This document shows, one piece after another, positions 16,864 through 24,678 of a stretch of 64,000 bases of DNA; within the stretch, counting starts at the first letter, position 1, and each line of letters begins with the position of its first letter. The DNA lies in NCBI GenBank assembly GCA_910574185.1, contig CAJSZQ010000014.1, forward strand, positions 1 through 64,000, written 5' to 3'. The DNA is from Lachnospiraceae bacterium. GTDB taxonomy: Bacteria > Bacillota > Clostridia > Lachnospirales > Lachnospiraceae. Both the position numbers and the translations under genes were made by a program. Under the pieces are notes generated by a model. It was not told the DNA's origin. It was given only the letters and a program-made list of their open reading frames with translations, and did no database searches.

Positions 16864-17103
16864 GGTTACTGTTTACACATCGCCTGCCGGACGCGGATTG
16901 AATCAGGAGCATGTCTCTGAGCAGACGGAGTAACATTCCATTGAACTGGCAGCTAACGCAGACTAAGCCGCTCAGGAAAGCCTTCGCGCCTAAGTCTGCA
17001 TAAGCTGCTATTTCAATTCCATGAAAAACACTCCTGAATTGTCTGCTCAGAGACATGCTCCTGATTCAACCCACTGTTTACCAAATGACCTGTGAACTGT
17101 AAC
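16864..17103. repeat. Fold-back element, copy 2 (inverted relative to copy 1)
   Basis: The reverse complement of 16864-17103 aligns nearly base for base with 3688-3927. Both share the GTTACAGTTCACAGG-type end, ATTTGGTAAACAG, the paired ATGTCTCT/AGAGACAT arms and the centre GCGAAGGCTTTCCTGAGC. It interrupts the double-cubane operon between the DUF3343 gene and the ATPase gene. Confidence 0.88.
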
Positions 17104-17162
17104 TCTTTTTGGCAAGCTTGATATCATGTGAACAATAACAATTTGAAACAGGGAGAAAAAAG

Positions 17163-17930
17163 ATGTATTATGTAGGTATTGATATTGGCTCAACAGCGTC
17201 TAAGACTGCGGTAAGAGGCGAGAAAGAGCTTATGTTTGTACTGCCCACAGGATGGAGCAGTAAGGAGACTGCCATGATAATCAGGGAGAGACTTCAGGGA
17301 GAAGGAATAGACGTTTTTTCTGATGAAGTGAAGGTGGTTGCCACAGGCTATGGAAGAGTAGCGGTGGATTTTGCAGATTATGTGATTACAGAGATAACCT
17401 GTCATGCAAGAGGCGGCAGAGAATTGGCGGGGGATGATTGTACGATTATTGATGTGGGAGGACAGGATACGAAAGTGATTCTGGTCGCCGGGGGAATGGT
17501 ACAGGATTTCTTGATGAATGACAAATGTTCTGCCGGGACAGGGAAATTTCTGGAGATTATGGCAAACAGACTGGGTGTGACGCTGCAGGAATTATTTGAT
17601 ATGGCGGGTACTGGAGAGGTGTTGTCGATTAGTTCGCTTTGTACTGTATTTGCAGAATCAGAGGTTATCAATTATATCGGTGAAGGAAAGAAACGGGAAG
17701 ACATCGCTGCGGGAGTGGTAGATTCTGTTGCGGCTAAGGTGGCGCAGCTTGCAGGAAGAAAGAATGTATCTGATCAGATTGTTCTTACAGGAGGAATCAG
17801 CAGCAGCGCATACTTTACAGATATTCTTTCAGCGAAGCTTGGAAAGACAGTTCGGCCGACGGAAAACGGCAGATATGCCGGAGCAATTGGAGCAGCGCTG
17901 CTGGCAGAAGAAAAGAGCCGGAAAAAATAA
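17163..17930 (+). CDS. ATPase activator of 2-hydroxyacyl-CoA dehydratase / double-cubane protein
   Basis: A 255-residue ASKHA-fold ATPase of the HgdC/YjiL type. It has phosphate loops GIDIGSTASKTAV (residues 5-17) and DVGGQDTK, and the [4Fe-4S] ligands C122 (NDKCSAGTG) and C160 (SSLCTVFAESE), which bridge the homodimer. A late LTGGISSSAYF adenosine loop follows. It would use ATP to push single electrons into the partner protein encoded at 15209. It starts 59 bases after a fold-back element. thiE begins 12 bases after its stop. Confidence 0.92.
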   Translation: MYYVGIDIGSTASKTAVRGEKELMFVLPTGWSSKETAMIIRERLQGEGIDVFSDEVKVVATGYGRVAVDFADYVITEITCHARGGRELAGDDCTIIDVGGQDTKVILVAGGMVQDFLMNDKCSAGTGKFLEIMANRLGVTLQELFDMAGTGEVLSISSLCTVFAESEVINYIGEGKKREDIAAGVVDSVAAKVAQLAGRKNVSDQIVLTGGISSSAYFTDILSAKLGKTVRPTENGRYAGAIGAALLAEEKSRKK

Positions 17931-17942
17931 AGGAGAAATGCA

Positions 17943-18578
17943 ATGAGGTTTGCAAAAGAGGATTTGCTATTATATGCGGTAACTGACAGGCGTTGGCTGA
18001 ATCATGGGGAAACCCTTTGCAGTCAGGTTGAGAAGGCAATCTTGGGAGGGGTTTCTTTTATTCAGCTCAGAGAGAAAGAACTTGGCAAAGAAGAGTTTCT
18101 TAATGAGGCGCAGAAGATAAGAACCCTTTGTAAAAATTACGGGGTCCCTTTTGTTATCAATGATAATGTGGAGATTGCTGTCATTTCGGACGCTGACGGA
18201 GTCCATGTTGGACAGAATGATATGGATATCTGTCAGGTAAGGCAGAAGCTGGGACCGGATAAGATTATTGGCGCCTCTGTTCACACAGTGGAGGAAGCGC
18301 TTTTGGCAGAGGCGAAAGGAGCCGACTATCTGGGAACAGGCGCGGCTTTTTCGACCGGGTCAAAGAAAGATGCAAAGCTTCTTCCTCCCAGGATGATAGA
18401 AGATATCTGCAGTGCGGTGAAGATTCCAGTTATTGCAATCGGGGGAATTGATAAGAATAACGTAGAAGAGCTTCGGGGAAAAGGACTTTGCGGCGTCGCT
18501 GTAATCAGCGCGGTTTTTGGCCAGCCTGATATAGAGGCGGCGGCAAGGGAGCTCAGAAAGAAACTGGAGTATGTTTAA
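17943..18578 (+). CDS. thiE: Thiamine-phosphate synthase
   Basis: A 211-residue TIM-barrel enzyme that joins HMP-PP to THZ-P to give thiamine phosphate. Family marks are LYAVTDRRWL at the start, FIQLREKEL, VPFVINDNVEIA, ADGVHVGQNDMD, IIGASVHTVEEA, YLGTGAAFSTGSKKDA, PVIAIGGI and GVAVISAVF. AAAGGAG lies before the ATG. It lies 12 bases after the ATPase gene and 74 bases before thiD. No TPP riboswitch is visible in this stretch. Confidence 0.95.
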   Translation: MRFAKEDLLLYAVTDRRWLNHGETLCSQVEKAILGGVSFIQLREKELGKEEFLNEAQKIRTLCKNYGVPFVINDNVEIAVISDADGVHVGQNDMDICQVRQKLGPDKIIGASVHTVEEALLAEAKGADYLGTGAAFSTGSKKDAKLLPPRMIEDICSAVKIPVIAIGGIDKNNVEELRGKGLCGVAVISAVFGQPDIEAAARELRKKLEYV

Positions 18579-18652
18579 AATTCATTCCCGCCATCTACAC
18601 ATCCCGTTTTTGGCTGTTTTATAGAATGAATACAGAAAATAGGAGATAGACG

Positions 18653-19450
18653 ATGAGGACAGCATTAACAATCGCCGGCAGTGATTCTGGCGGAGGCGCC
18701 GGCATACAGGCAGATATTAAGACGATGATTAGCAACGGTGTGTATGCTATGAGCGCGGTTACAGCGCTGACTGCACAGAATACCATTGGCGTAACAGGGA
18801 TTATGGAGGTAACTCCTCGATTTCTGGCAGAGCAGCTAGATAGTATTTTTACCGATATTTATCCGAATGCAGTGAAGATTGGAATGGTATCGTCCAGTGA
18901 ATTGATTCATGTCATTGCAGACAAACTAGAAAGATATAATGCAAAAAATATTGTGATAGACCCGGTTATGTCAGCAACCAGCGGGGCAAAACTGATAGAC
19001 GACGATGTGATTGGCGTGATGAAGGAACGATTGTTTCCGCTGGCAACAGTTTTGACTCCTAATATTCCAGAGACGGAAGCGCTTACTGGAATACGGATAC
19101 AGACAGAAGAGGATATGTGTCTGGGAGCGTCAAAAATCGGTGAAGCTTATCATTGTGCGGTGCTCTGTAAAGGGGGGCATCAGTTAACTGACGCCAACGA
19201 CCTTCTCTATTGGAAAGGGGTCTGTCAGTGGTTTTGTGGAAGTCGTATTGATACAAATAATACCCATGGAACCGGGTGTACGCTATCCAGTGCGATTGCA
19301 TCAAATCTTGCAAAAGGATATCCGCTTGATATATCTGTAAAAAAGGCAAAAGCATACGTCACAGGAGCCCTGGAAGCAGGTCTGGAGCTTGGAAAAGGAT
19401 GCGGACCGATGAACCATGGATTTGATATTGTCAGTGGGTATACCTTGTGA
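18653..19450 (+). CDS. thiD: Hydroxymethylpyrimidine/phosphomethylpyrimidine kinase
   Basis: A 265-residue ribokinase-fold enzyme that phosphorylates HMP and HMP-P. It opens with ALTIAGSDSGGGAGIQADIKT, contains DPVMSATSGAKLI and LTPNIPETEALTG, and has the catalytic anion-hole motif NTHGTGCTLSSAIAS. The last residues (SGYTL) and the TGA stop are read from the GGTATACC box of a palindromic repeat, so the repeat has replaced the native end of the gene by a few codons. The function should be unaffected. Confidence 0.95.
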   Translation: MRTALTIAGSDSGGGAGIQADIKTMISNGVYAMSAVTALTAQNTIGVTGIMEVTPRFLAEQLDSIFTDIYPNAVKIGMVSSSELIHVIADKLERYNAKNIVIDPVMSATSGAKLIDDDVIGVMKERLFPLATVLTPNIPETEALTGIRIQTEEDMCLGASKIGEAYHCAVLCKGGHQLTDANDLLYWKGVCQWFCGSRIDTNNTHGTGCTLSSAIASNLAKGYPLDISVKKAKAYVTGALEAGLELGKGCGPMNHGFDIVSGYTL

Positions 19451-19490
19451 AACGGCCGAATGGCCATAATGGGGTACCCTTGGGTATACT
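19437..19490 (-). repeat. GGTATACC repeat, single unit overlapping the thiD stop
   Basis: GGTATACC at 19437-19444, then TTGTGAAACGGCCGAATGG, CATAATGGGGTACCC and TTGGGTATAC at 19481-19489. The unit fills nearly the whole space between thiD and the convergent pseudouridine synthase gene. Confidence 0.88.
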
Positions 19491-19495
19491 GACTG

Positions 19496-20380
19496 TTATA
19501 GTACCGCCTGCATATCTGCCGGAAGAGACGCCTGAAAATCCATGATTTTTCCGGTTATAGGATGAGGAAAGGAAAGTCTGTGGGAGTGCAGCGCCTGCCT
19601 TCCGATACAGGACATATCCGGATTGTAGAGATAGTCTCCGATTAAGGGATAGCCAAGATATTTCATATGGATACGTATCTGGTGGGTACGGCCGGTCTCC
19701 AGTTTCAGGGCTATTAGGCTGTGGCGTTCATTGGAGGACACAAGCTGGTAATGAGTAACTGCCGGTTCTCCTGCTTCCCAGTCTACGGTTCGCTCAATGA
19801 TTGTTCCGGATTTTCTGCCTAAGGGAGCGTTGATTGTTCCGGATTCAGGCGTCACGTGTCCGGCGGTGATAGCTAAGTATTCCCGATGCACTTCCCTTCT
19901 TCCGGTCATAGCGGACAGGATTCCGGCGCTTACCAAATGCTTTGCCACAACGGTGAGACCGGAAGTGTCTCTGTCAAGCCGGTTACAGCAGCGGAAAATA
20001 AATGGTTTATTCTGTTCCTGATAGTACCAGGCCAGTGCATTTGCCAGTGTATTATAATAATTATTCAGCGAGGGATGTATGGGCATTCCCGCCGGTTTGT
20101 TGATAACGATAATATCTTCGTCTTCGTATATGATGTCCAGAGGAAGTTTTACCGGAGGAATTTTTTCGGAGCACTTGGTCTCGGTTATATGAACGGTTAA
20201 TCGGTCGCTGGAAGCAAGTGTTTGGCGCATATAATAGTGGACGCCGTTTACCAGGATGCTCTCTGGCATCCGTTTGATAGCGGCGAGATTCTGGGAAGAA
20301 TATCCCTTTCGTTTCAGATATTGTTCTACCCGAAGTCCGGCTTCGGATTCAGATATTTCATAATTAATAGTCCGGTTCAT
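19496..20380 (-). CDS. RluA-family pseudouridine synthase
   Basis: A 294-residue rRNA/tRNA pseudouridine synthase. An S4-like N-terminal region is followed by the catalytic domain. The active-site motif NRLDRDTSGL holds the catalytic Asp. Other family marks are INKPAGMPIHPS, LETGRTHQIRIHMKYLGYPLIGDYLY and HSHRLSFPHP. I use the ATG at 20380, with GGGAGAAA upstream. The longer frame to 20494 only adds 38 codons read through palindromic repeats. The exact target uridine cannot be told from sequence (RluD or RluC types are possible). Confidence 0.9.
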   Translation of the reverse strand: MNRTINYEISESEAGLRVEQYLKRKGYSSQNLAAIKRMPESILVNGVHYYMRQTLASSDRLTVHITETKCSEKIPPVKLPLDIIYEDEDIIVINKPAGMPIHPSLNNYYNTLANALAWYYQEQNKPFIFRCCNRLDRDTSGLTVVAKHLVSAGILSAMTGRREVHREYLAITAGHVTPESGTINAPLGRKSGTIIERTVDWEAGEPAVTHYQLVSSNERHSLIALKLETGRTHQIRIHMKYLGYPLIGDYLYNPDMSCIGRQALHSHRLSFPHPITGKIMDFQASLPADMQAVL

Positions 20381-20404
20381 TGCATTTCTCCCATAAATTC
20401 GATA

Positions 20405-20526
20405 AGATATACCCAAAGGGCACCCCATAACACATGCCCTGCGGGCGGGCGGACGTTGTCCGGCAAGGTATACCCAAAGGGCACCCCATAACACATGCCC
20501 TGCGGGCGGACGTTGTCCGGCAAGGT
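20405..20526. repeat. Variant GGTATACC repeat, two tandem units
   Basis: Two units contain ATATACCCAAAGGGCACCCC, ATAACACATGCCCTGCGGGC and GGACGTTGTCCGGCAAGG. A full GGTATACC junction is at about 20467. This locus links the two repeat forms: the GGTATACCCAAAGGG arm of the 47 bp family sits beside the GCCCTGCGGGC/GGACGTTGTCC centre of the 61 bp family. It lies just upstream of the pseudouridine synthase gene. Confidence 0.88.
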
Positions 20527-20594
20527 TTGAAAGATATCATATCACAGGGATGGGGATTTAGGGAAGAGCATTTTTGATAAAGGGATGTAGAGTT

Positions 20595-20737
20595 GTAACA
20601 GTTCAGCCTAGAACTTTGCACTTGCTGCAAAGTTCGTGAGAATGTGTAAATTTGGCCAAGAGGGAATCTGTCCATCGCCGCAGGCGATTTGGAATGGGCA
20701 GATTCCGTAACAGCAAAGCCAAAGGCTGAACTGTTAC
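20595..20737. repeat. Fold-back element with GTAACAGTTCAGCCT ends
   Basis: A perfect 15-bp terminal inverted repeat (20595-20609 and 20723-20737) encloses two inner hairpins: GAACTTTGCA/TGCAAAGTTC (20611-20635) and GGAATCTG/CAGATTCC (about 20663-20706). The outer ten bases, GTAACAGTTC, equal the ends of the fold-back element at 3688, although the interiors differ. There is no coding capacity. Confidence 0.8.
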
Positions 20738-20804
20738 GTCGAGTTAGAGCAGGCAGCGTGCGAATTGCAGCTTTGACATATTAAAGATGAAAGTGGGAAA
20801 AGAA

Positions 20805-21284
20805 ATGGCAGAATTAAGTACATTGTGTTACATAGAAAAGGACGGAAAGTATTTGATGCTTCACAGGAATGTGAAGAAGAATGATGTGAATGAGGGAAAA
20901 TGGATTGGCGTGGGAGGACATTTTGAGAAGGATGAGAGCCCGGAAGAGTGTCTGCTCAGGGAAGTAAAGGAGGAGACGGGACTTACGCTTACTTCTTATC
21001 AGTACCGCGCTATGGTAACTTTTGTGTCTGGAAATGGCGTAACGGAATATATGTCGTTATTTACGGCGGATGGATTTGAGGGAGAGCTGATTCCCTGTGA
21101 TGAAGGAGATTTGGAATGGGTGGAGATTTCCCGGATTGAAGAACTGAATCTGTGGGAAGGGGATTTGATTTTTCACAGGCTTCTTTTGGAGAGAGATACG
21201 TTCTTTTCTCTGAAATTGGTATATGACGGACATGATAAGCTTATTTATGCTGCGCTGGACGGGAAAAGTATAGGGTTAGCGTAA
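20805..21284 (+). CDS. NUDIX hydrolase (MutT-like, 8-oxo-dGTP diphosphatase type)
   Basis: A 159-residue protein with a complete Nudix box: GHFEKDESPEECLLREVKEETGL fits Gx5Ex7REuxEExGu. The N-terminus (ELSTLCYIEKDGKYLMLHR) and WIGVGGHFE are typical of the MutT/8-oxo-dGTPase subgroup common in clostridia. I choose the ATG at 20805, because the ORF-extending ATG at 20787 has no ribosome binding site and adds only MKVGKE. The stop overlaps the next ATG (TAATG), suggesting translational coupling with the GTPase-NYN fusion gene. Confidence 0.88.
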   Translation: MAELSTLCYIEKDGKYLMLHRNVKKNDVNEGKWIGVGGHFEKDESPEECLLREVKEETGLTLTSYQYRAMVTFVSGNGVTEYMSLFTADGFEGELIPCDEGDLEWVEISRIEELNLWEGDLIFHRLLLERDTFFSLKLVYDGHDKLIYAALDGKSIGLA

Positions 21285-24118
21285 TGCAGAATGTTTTTGA
21301 TAATAGCAGAGAAAGGGTGTTTCCGATGGACGATACAACAGAAAACCGACCGAATAAACATATATGTATTGGTATACTGGCCCATGTAGATGCGGGAAAA
21401 ACGACGCTGTCGGAGGGCATTCTCTATGAGACCGGAAGAATCCGCAAGAGGGGACGGGTGGACCATGGGGATGCCTGCTTAGATACCCATGAACTGGAGA
21501 AAAGCAGGGGAATTACCATTTTTTCCAGTCAGGCAGAATTTATGCTGGGAGATTTGTCGGTTACCCTTCTGGATACGCCGGGTCATGTAGACTTTTCCGC
21601 AGAGATGGAGCGGACGCTGCAGGTGCTGGATTATGGGATTTTGGTTATTAATGGGGCGGACGGGGTTCAGGGACATACAAGAACTCTGTGGCGACTGCTT
21701 GAGAGATACCAGATTCCCACTTTTCTTTTTATAAATAAGATGGACCAGGAAGGAACAAATAGAGAAAGACTGTTGTCCGAGATTAAGGAGCAATTATCAG
21801 AAGGCTGCATACCTTTTGATAAATGGAGTGAAAAAGCGGAAAGCACTGATAAAGCGGAGAAGAGTCAGAAAAGCGCAAGTTCTTTTTCTGTCGAGATGTT
21901 GGAGAATATAGCTGTATTGGAAGAGGAGGCGTTAGAGGAATATTTGGAGACAGACAGGCTGTCAGAGGGGACTCTTCGCCGGCTGATTCATATCCGGAAG
22001 ATATTTCCCTGTTATTATGGTTCTGCTTTAAAAATGCAAGGGGTAGGGAGATTGCTTCAAGGACTGGAATATTATACAAAGGTTCCAGTTTATCCAATTG
22101 ATTTTGGCGCAAGAGTCTTTAAAATTTCCAGGGACCCTGCCGGGATGCGTTTAAGTCATCTGAAAATTACGGGCGGACGACTGAGGGTAAAGGAACTTTT
22201 GACAAACCGAAGGCCGGATATGGAAGAAGGAACAGCCATATGGCAGGAGAAGATAAATCAGATTCGTATCTATTCCGGAGAGAAATATGAGACTGTACAA
22301 GAGGTATCTGCGGGGATGGTCTGTGCGGTAACGGGACTGAACTGCACCTATCCAGGAGAAGGACTGGGGCTGGAAACCGGGCAGGTAGTTCCAGCGCTGG
22401 AGCCGGTACTTAGTTACCGGGTTGTTTTGCCGGCAGGGATAGATGTACACACAATGCTTAAAAATCTGCGGCAGTTAGAGGAAGAAGACCCGATGCTCCG
22501 CGTTCTGTGGAATGAGGAACTGGCAGAAATTTATGTGCAGATAATGGGGGAAATTCAACTTGAGATAATAAAGAGTCTGATTGAGGAGCGGTTTTGTACC
22601 AGAGTATCTTTTGATACCGGGAACATTGTGTACAAAGAGACGATTCAAAATACAGTAGAAGGCGTGGGGCATTTTGAACCTTTGCGTCATTATGCGGAGG
22701 TTCATTTGATTATGGAGCCAGGGGAAACAGGAACTGGTCTCGTCTTTTCTTCAGATTGCAGCGAAGATGTACTGGATAGAAACTGGCAGCGGCTGATACT
22801 GACCCATCTGCAGGAGAAGGAACATAGAGGAGTTCTGACGGGATCAGCCGTTACCGATATGCGGATAACGCTGGCAGCAGGACGGGCCCATTTAAAACAC
22901 ACAGAGGGAGGAGATTTTCGTCAGGCGACTTATCGGGCGGTTCGCCAGGGGTTAATGCAGGCAGAAAGCGTGCTTTTAGAGCCCTATTATTCTTTTTCTC
23001 TGGAGATTCCCGCAGAGAATGTGGGACGCGCGCTGAATGATATTCAGAAAATGAACGGGGAATTTGAACCGCCGGAAGCAGACGGAGATTTCTCAATAGT
23101 AAGCGGAAGCGCTCCGGTGTCTGAGATGCGGGATTATCAGTTAGAAGTGGCGGCATATAGCAAAGGCAGAGGACGGCTTTTTTGTACTCTGAAGGGTTAT
23201 GAACCCTGCCAGAATGCGGAGGAAATTATAGGGGCGGTGGGATATGACCCTGAGGCGGATGAGGAAAATCCGACAGGTTCGGTATTTTGTGCTCATGGAG
23301 CGGGAATTTATGTGCCTTGGAATGAAGTGTTTCGGCATATGCATATAGACAGTCAGCTTAAGAAACAAACAGGGCAGACAGGAGAACAGATTGGCAGGAG
23401 TGTAGGAAAGAGCAGTTTGTTTGGCAAAAAAGCGCCTTCGATGAGAGAGTCCGAATGGAATGCCAGAGAAGAGAAGGAACTGGAAGATATTTTTATCCGT
23501 ACCTATGGGAAAATTGAACGGAAAAATCCACCGGGAAGACAGACCGTAACCGTTTCGTCCGAGAAAAAGCAGGAGAAGAAAACAGGAATCGAAAAGGAAT
23601 ATTTGCTGGTGGATGGGTATAATATTATTTTTGCGTGGGAAGAACTGAAAGAACTGGCAGAGGATAATATTGAAGCGGCAAGAAACAAACTGATGGATGT
23701 TCTAAGCAATTATCAGGGATTTAAAAAGTGTACCCTGATTCTGGTGTTTGACGCTTATAAAGTAGAGGGAGAAGCGTTGGAAATTCAGAGGTATCATAAC
23801 ATTCATGTGGTATATACCAAGGAGGCAGAAACTGCCGACCAGTATATTGAGAAAGTTGTACATGAGATTGGGCGGAAGTATCATGTTACAGTGGCGACTT
23901 CTGATGGAGTAGAACAGGTAATTACGGCCGGACAGGGGGCGAAGCTGATTTCTGCAAGAGAATTTAGAGAAGAGGTACGTCTCGCAGAACGCCAAATCAG
24001 AGAAGAATGGGAACGGCATAAAAAGAGTGGAAGAAATTATTTGTTTGACCACATGGATGAAAAATTAGCGCAGGAAATGGAATCTATACGACTTGGAAAA
24101 AAGAATAAGTTTTTTTAG
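21284..24118 (+). CDS. TetM-like ribosomal GTPase fused to a YacP/Rae1-like NYN endoribonuclease
   Basis: 944 residues. Residues about 25-690 are an EF-G/TetM-like ribosomal-protection-type factor. They hold the P-loop AHVDAGKTT (33-41), the RGITIFSSQ switch, DTPGH and NKMDQEG, and a late segment (YQLEVAAYSKGRGRLFCTLKGY) matching the domain IV-V region of Tet(M)/Tet(P). A charged linker follows (about 700-770). Residues 772-944 are a complete NYN-domain protein like Bacillus YacP/Rae1, with VDGYNIIFAW (D777), VFDA (D823) and ATSD (D874). Rae1 cuts mRNA in the ribosomal A site. The start overlaps the NUDIX stop; an ATG at 21326 is an alternative. Tetracycline resistance is possible but not implied. 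Confidence 0.9.
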   Translation: MQNVFDNSRERVFPMDDTTENRPNKHICIGILAHVDAGKTTLSEGILYETGRIRKRGRVDHGDACLDTHELEKSRGITIFSSQAEFMLGDLSVTLLDTPGHVDFSAEMERTLQVLDYGILVINGADGVQGHTRTLWRLLERYQIPTFLFINKMDQEGTNRERLLSEIKEQLSEGCIPFDKWSEKAESTDKAEKSQKSASSFSVEMLENIAVLEEEALEEYLETDRLSEGTLRRLIHIRKIFPCYYGSALKMQGVGRLLQGLEYYTKVPVYPIDFGARVFKISRDPAGMRLSHLKITGGRLRVKELLTNRRPDMEEGTAIWQEKINQIRIYSGEKYETVQEVSAGMVCAVTGLNCTYPGEGLGLETGQVVPALEPVLSYRVVLPAGIDVHTMLKNLRQLEEEDPMLRVLWNEELAEIYVQIMGEIQLEIIKSLIEERFCTRVSFDTGNIVYKETIQNTVEGVGHFEPLRHYAEVHLIMEPGETGTGLVFSSDCSEDVLDRNWQRLILTHLQEKEHRGVLTGSAVTDMRITLAAGRAHLKHTEGGDFRQATYRAVRQGLMQAESVLLEPYYSFSLEIPAENVGRALNDIQKMNGEFEPPEADGDFSIVSGSAPVSEMRDYQLEVAAYSKGRGRLFCTLKGYEPCQNAEEIIGAVGYDPEADEENPTGSVFCAHGAGIYVPWNEVFRHMHIDSQLKKQTGQTGEQIGRSVGKSSLFGKKAPSMRESEWNAREEKELEDIFIRTYGKIERKNPPGRQTVTVSSEKKQEKKTGIEKEYLLVDGYNIIFAWEELKELAEDNIEAARNKLMDVLSNYQGFKKCTLILVFDAYKVEGEALEIQRYHNIHVVYTKEAETADQYIEKVVHEIGRKYHVTVATSDGVEQVITAGQGAKLISAREFREEVRLAERQIREEWERHKKSGRNYLFDHMDEKLAQEMESIRLGKKNKFF

Positions 24119-24205
24119 GTTTATGCATATGTGTTTTTAGTAGAATCGTGTATAATATGGTTGAGAAACAAACAGACTAACTCAAAACAATAGGAGGAGA
24201 AAGAT

Positions 24206-24517
24206 ATGGCAGCAATACATGTTACGGCAGATGATTTTAAAGAGGTTGTATTAAATTCAGAAAAACCGGTTTTGGTAGATTTCTGGGCAAAATGGTGCGG
24301 ACCCTGTCAGACGATGGGACCGATAGTTGAAGAGCTTGCAGACGAACATCCGAATATGAAAGTATGTAAGCTTGATATTGACGATGCAATGGAGATTGCG
24401 AGACAATATCGCGTAATGTCTATTCCTACATTTTTGCTCTTTAAAGACGGAGAGGTTGTATCGCGAACGGTAGGAGAACAGACGAAAGCAGAACTTATGA
24501 CATTCGCGGGCTGTTGA
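24206..24517 (+). CDS. trxA: Thioredoxin
   Basis: A 103-residue thioredoxin with W30-C31-G32-P33-C34 in FWAKWCGPCQ, the buried Asp in LVDFWA and the cis-Pro loop MSIPTFLLF. It reduces protein disulfides using thioredoxin reductase, which is not encoded in the window. AGGAGGAG lies before the ATG and a TATAAT (24151-24156) upstream. It appears to be transcribed alone or as the first gene of a short unit. Confidence 0.95.
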   Translation: MAAIHVTADDFKEVVLNSEKPVLVDFWAKWCGPCQTMGPIVEELADEHPNMKVCKLDIDDAMEIARQYRVMSIPTFLLFKDGEVVSRTVGEQTKAELMTFAGC

Positions 24518-24578
24518 TTCTATGGAGAAGTCACGAAAAAATCAAGATAATTGACGGGAAATACGGTATAAACTACAA

Positions 24579-24606
24579 TTGAAATATGTGATACATGTGC
24601 TATAAT
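24579..24606 (+). promoter_or_regulatory. Predicted sigma-A promoter
   Basis: TTGAAA (24579-24584), a 16-base spacer and a perfect TATAAT (24601-24606). It lies 73 bases before the DUF6465 gene. Confidence 0.6.
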
Positions 24607-24678
24607 AATCTCTGATACGTGGAAATCAAAAACAAATGATTATAGAAGCAGAGATATAAGGAATGAGGAGGAAGTATT

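Noticed and set aside
18579..18652. A TPP riboswitch before thiD or thiE
   Set aside because: I looked for the CTGAGA and ACCTGA thi-box motifs and did not find them in the gaps before either gene.
20381..20675. N-terminal extension of the pseudouridine synthase and a 103-codon minus-strand ORF
   Set aside because: Both are read through repeat units. The family-like N-terminus begins at MNRTINYEISESEAG, with a ribosome binding site just before it.
21284..24118. Calling the GTPase-NYN fusion a tetracycline-resistance gene
   Set aside because: The GTPase part resembles ribosomal-protection proteins, but the fusion and its operon context differ from known tet genes. Resistance cannot be inferred from sequence alone.
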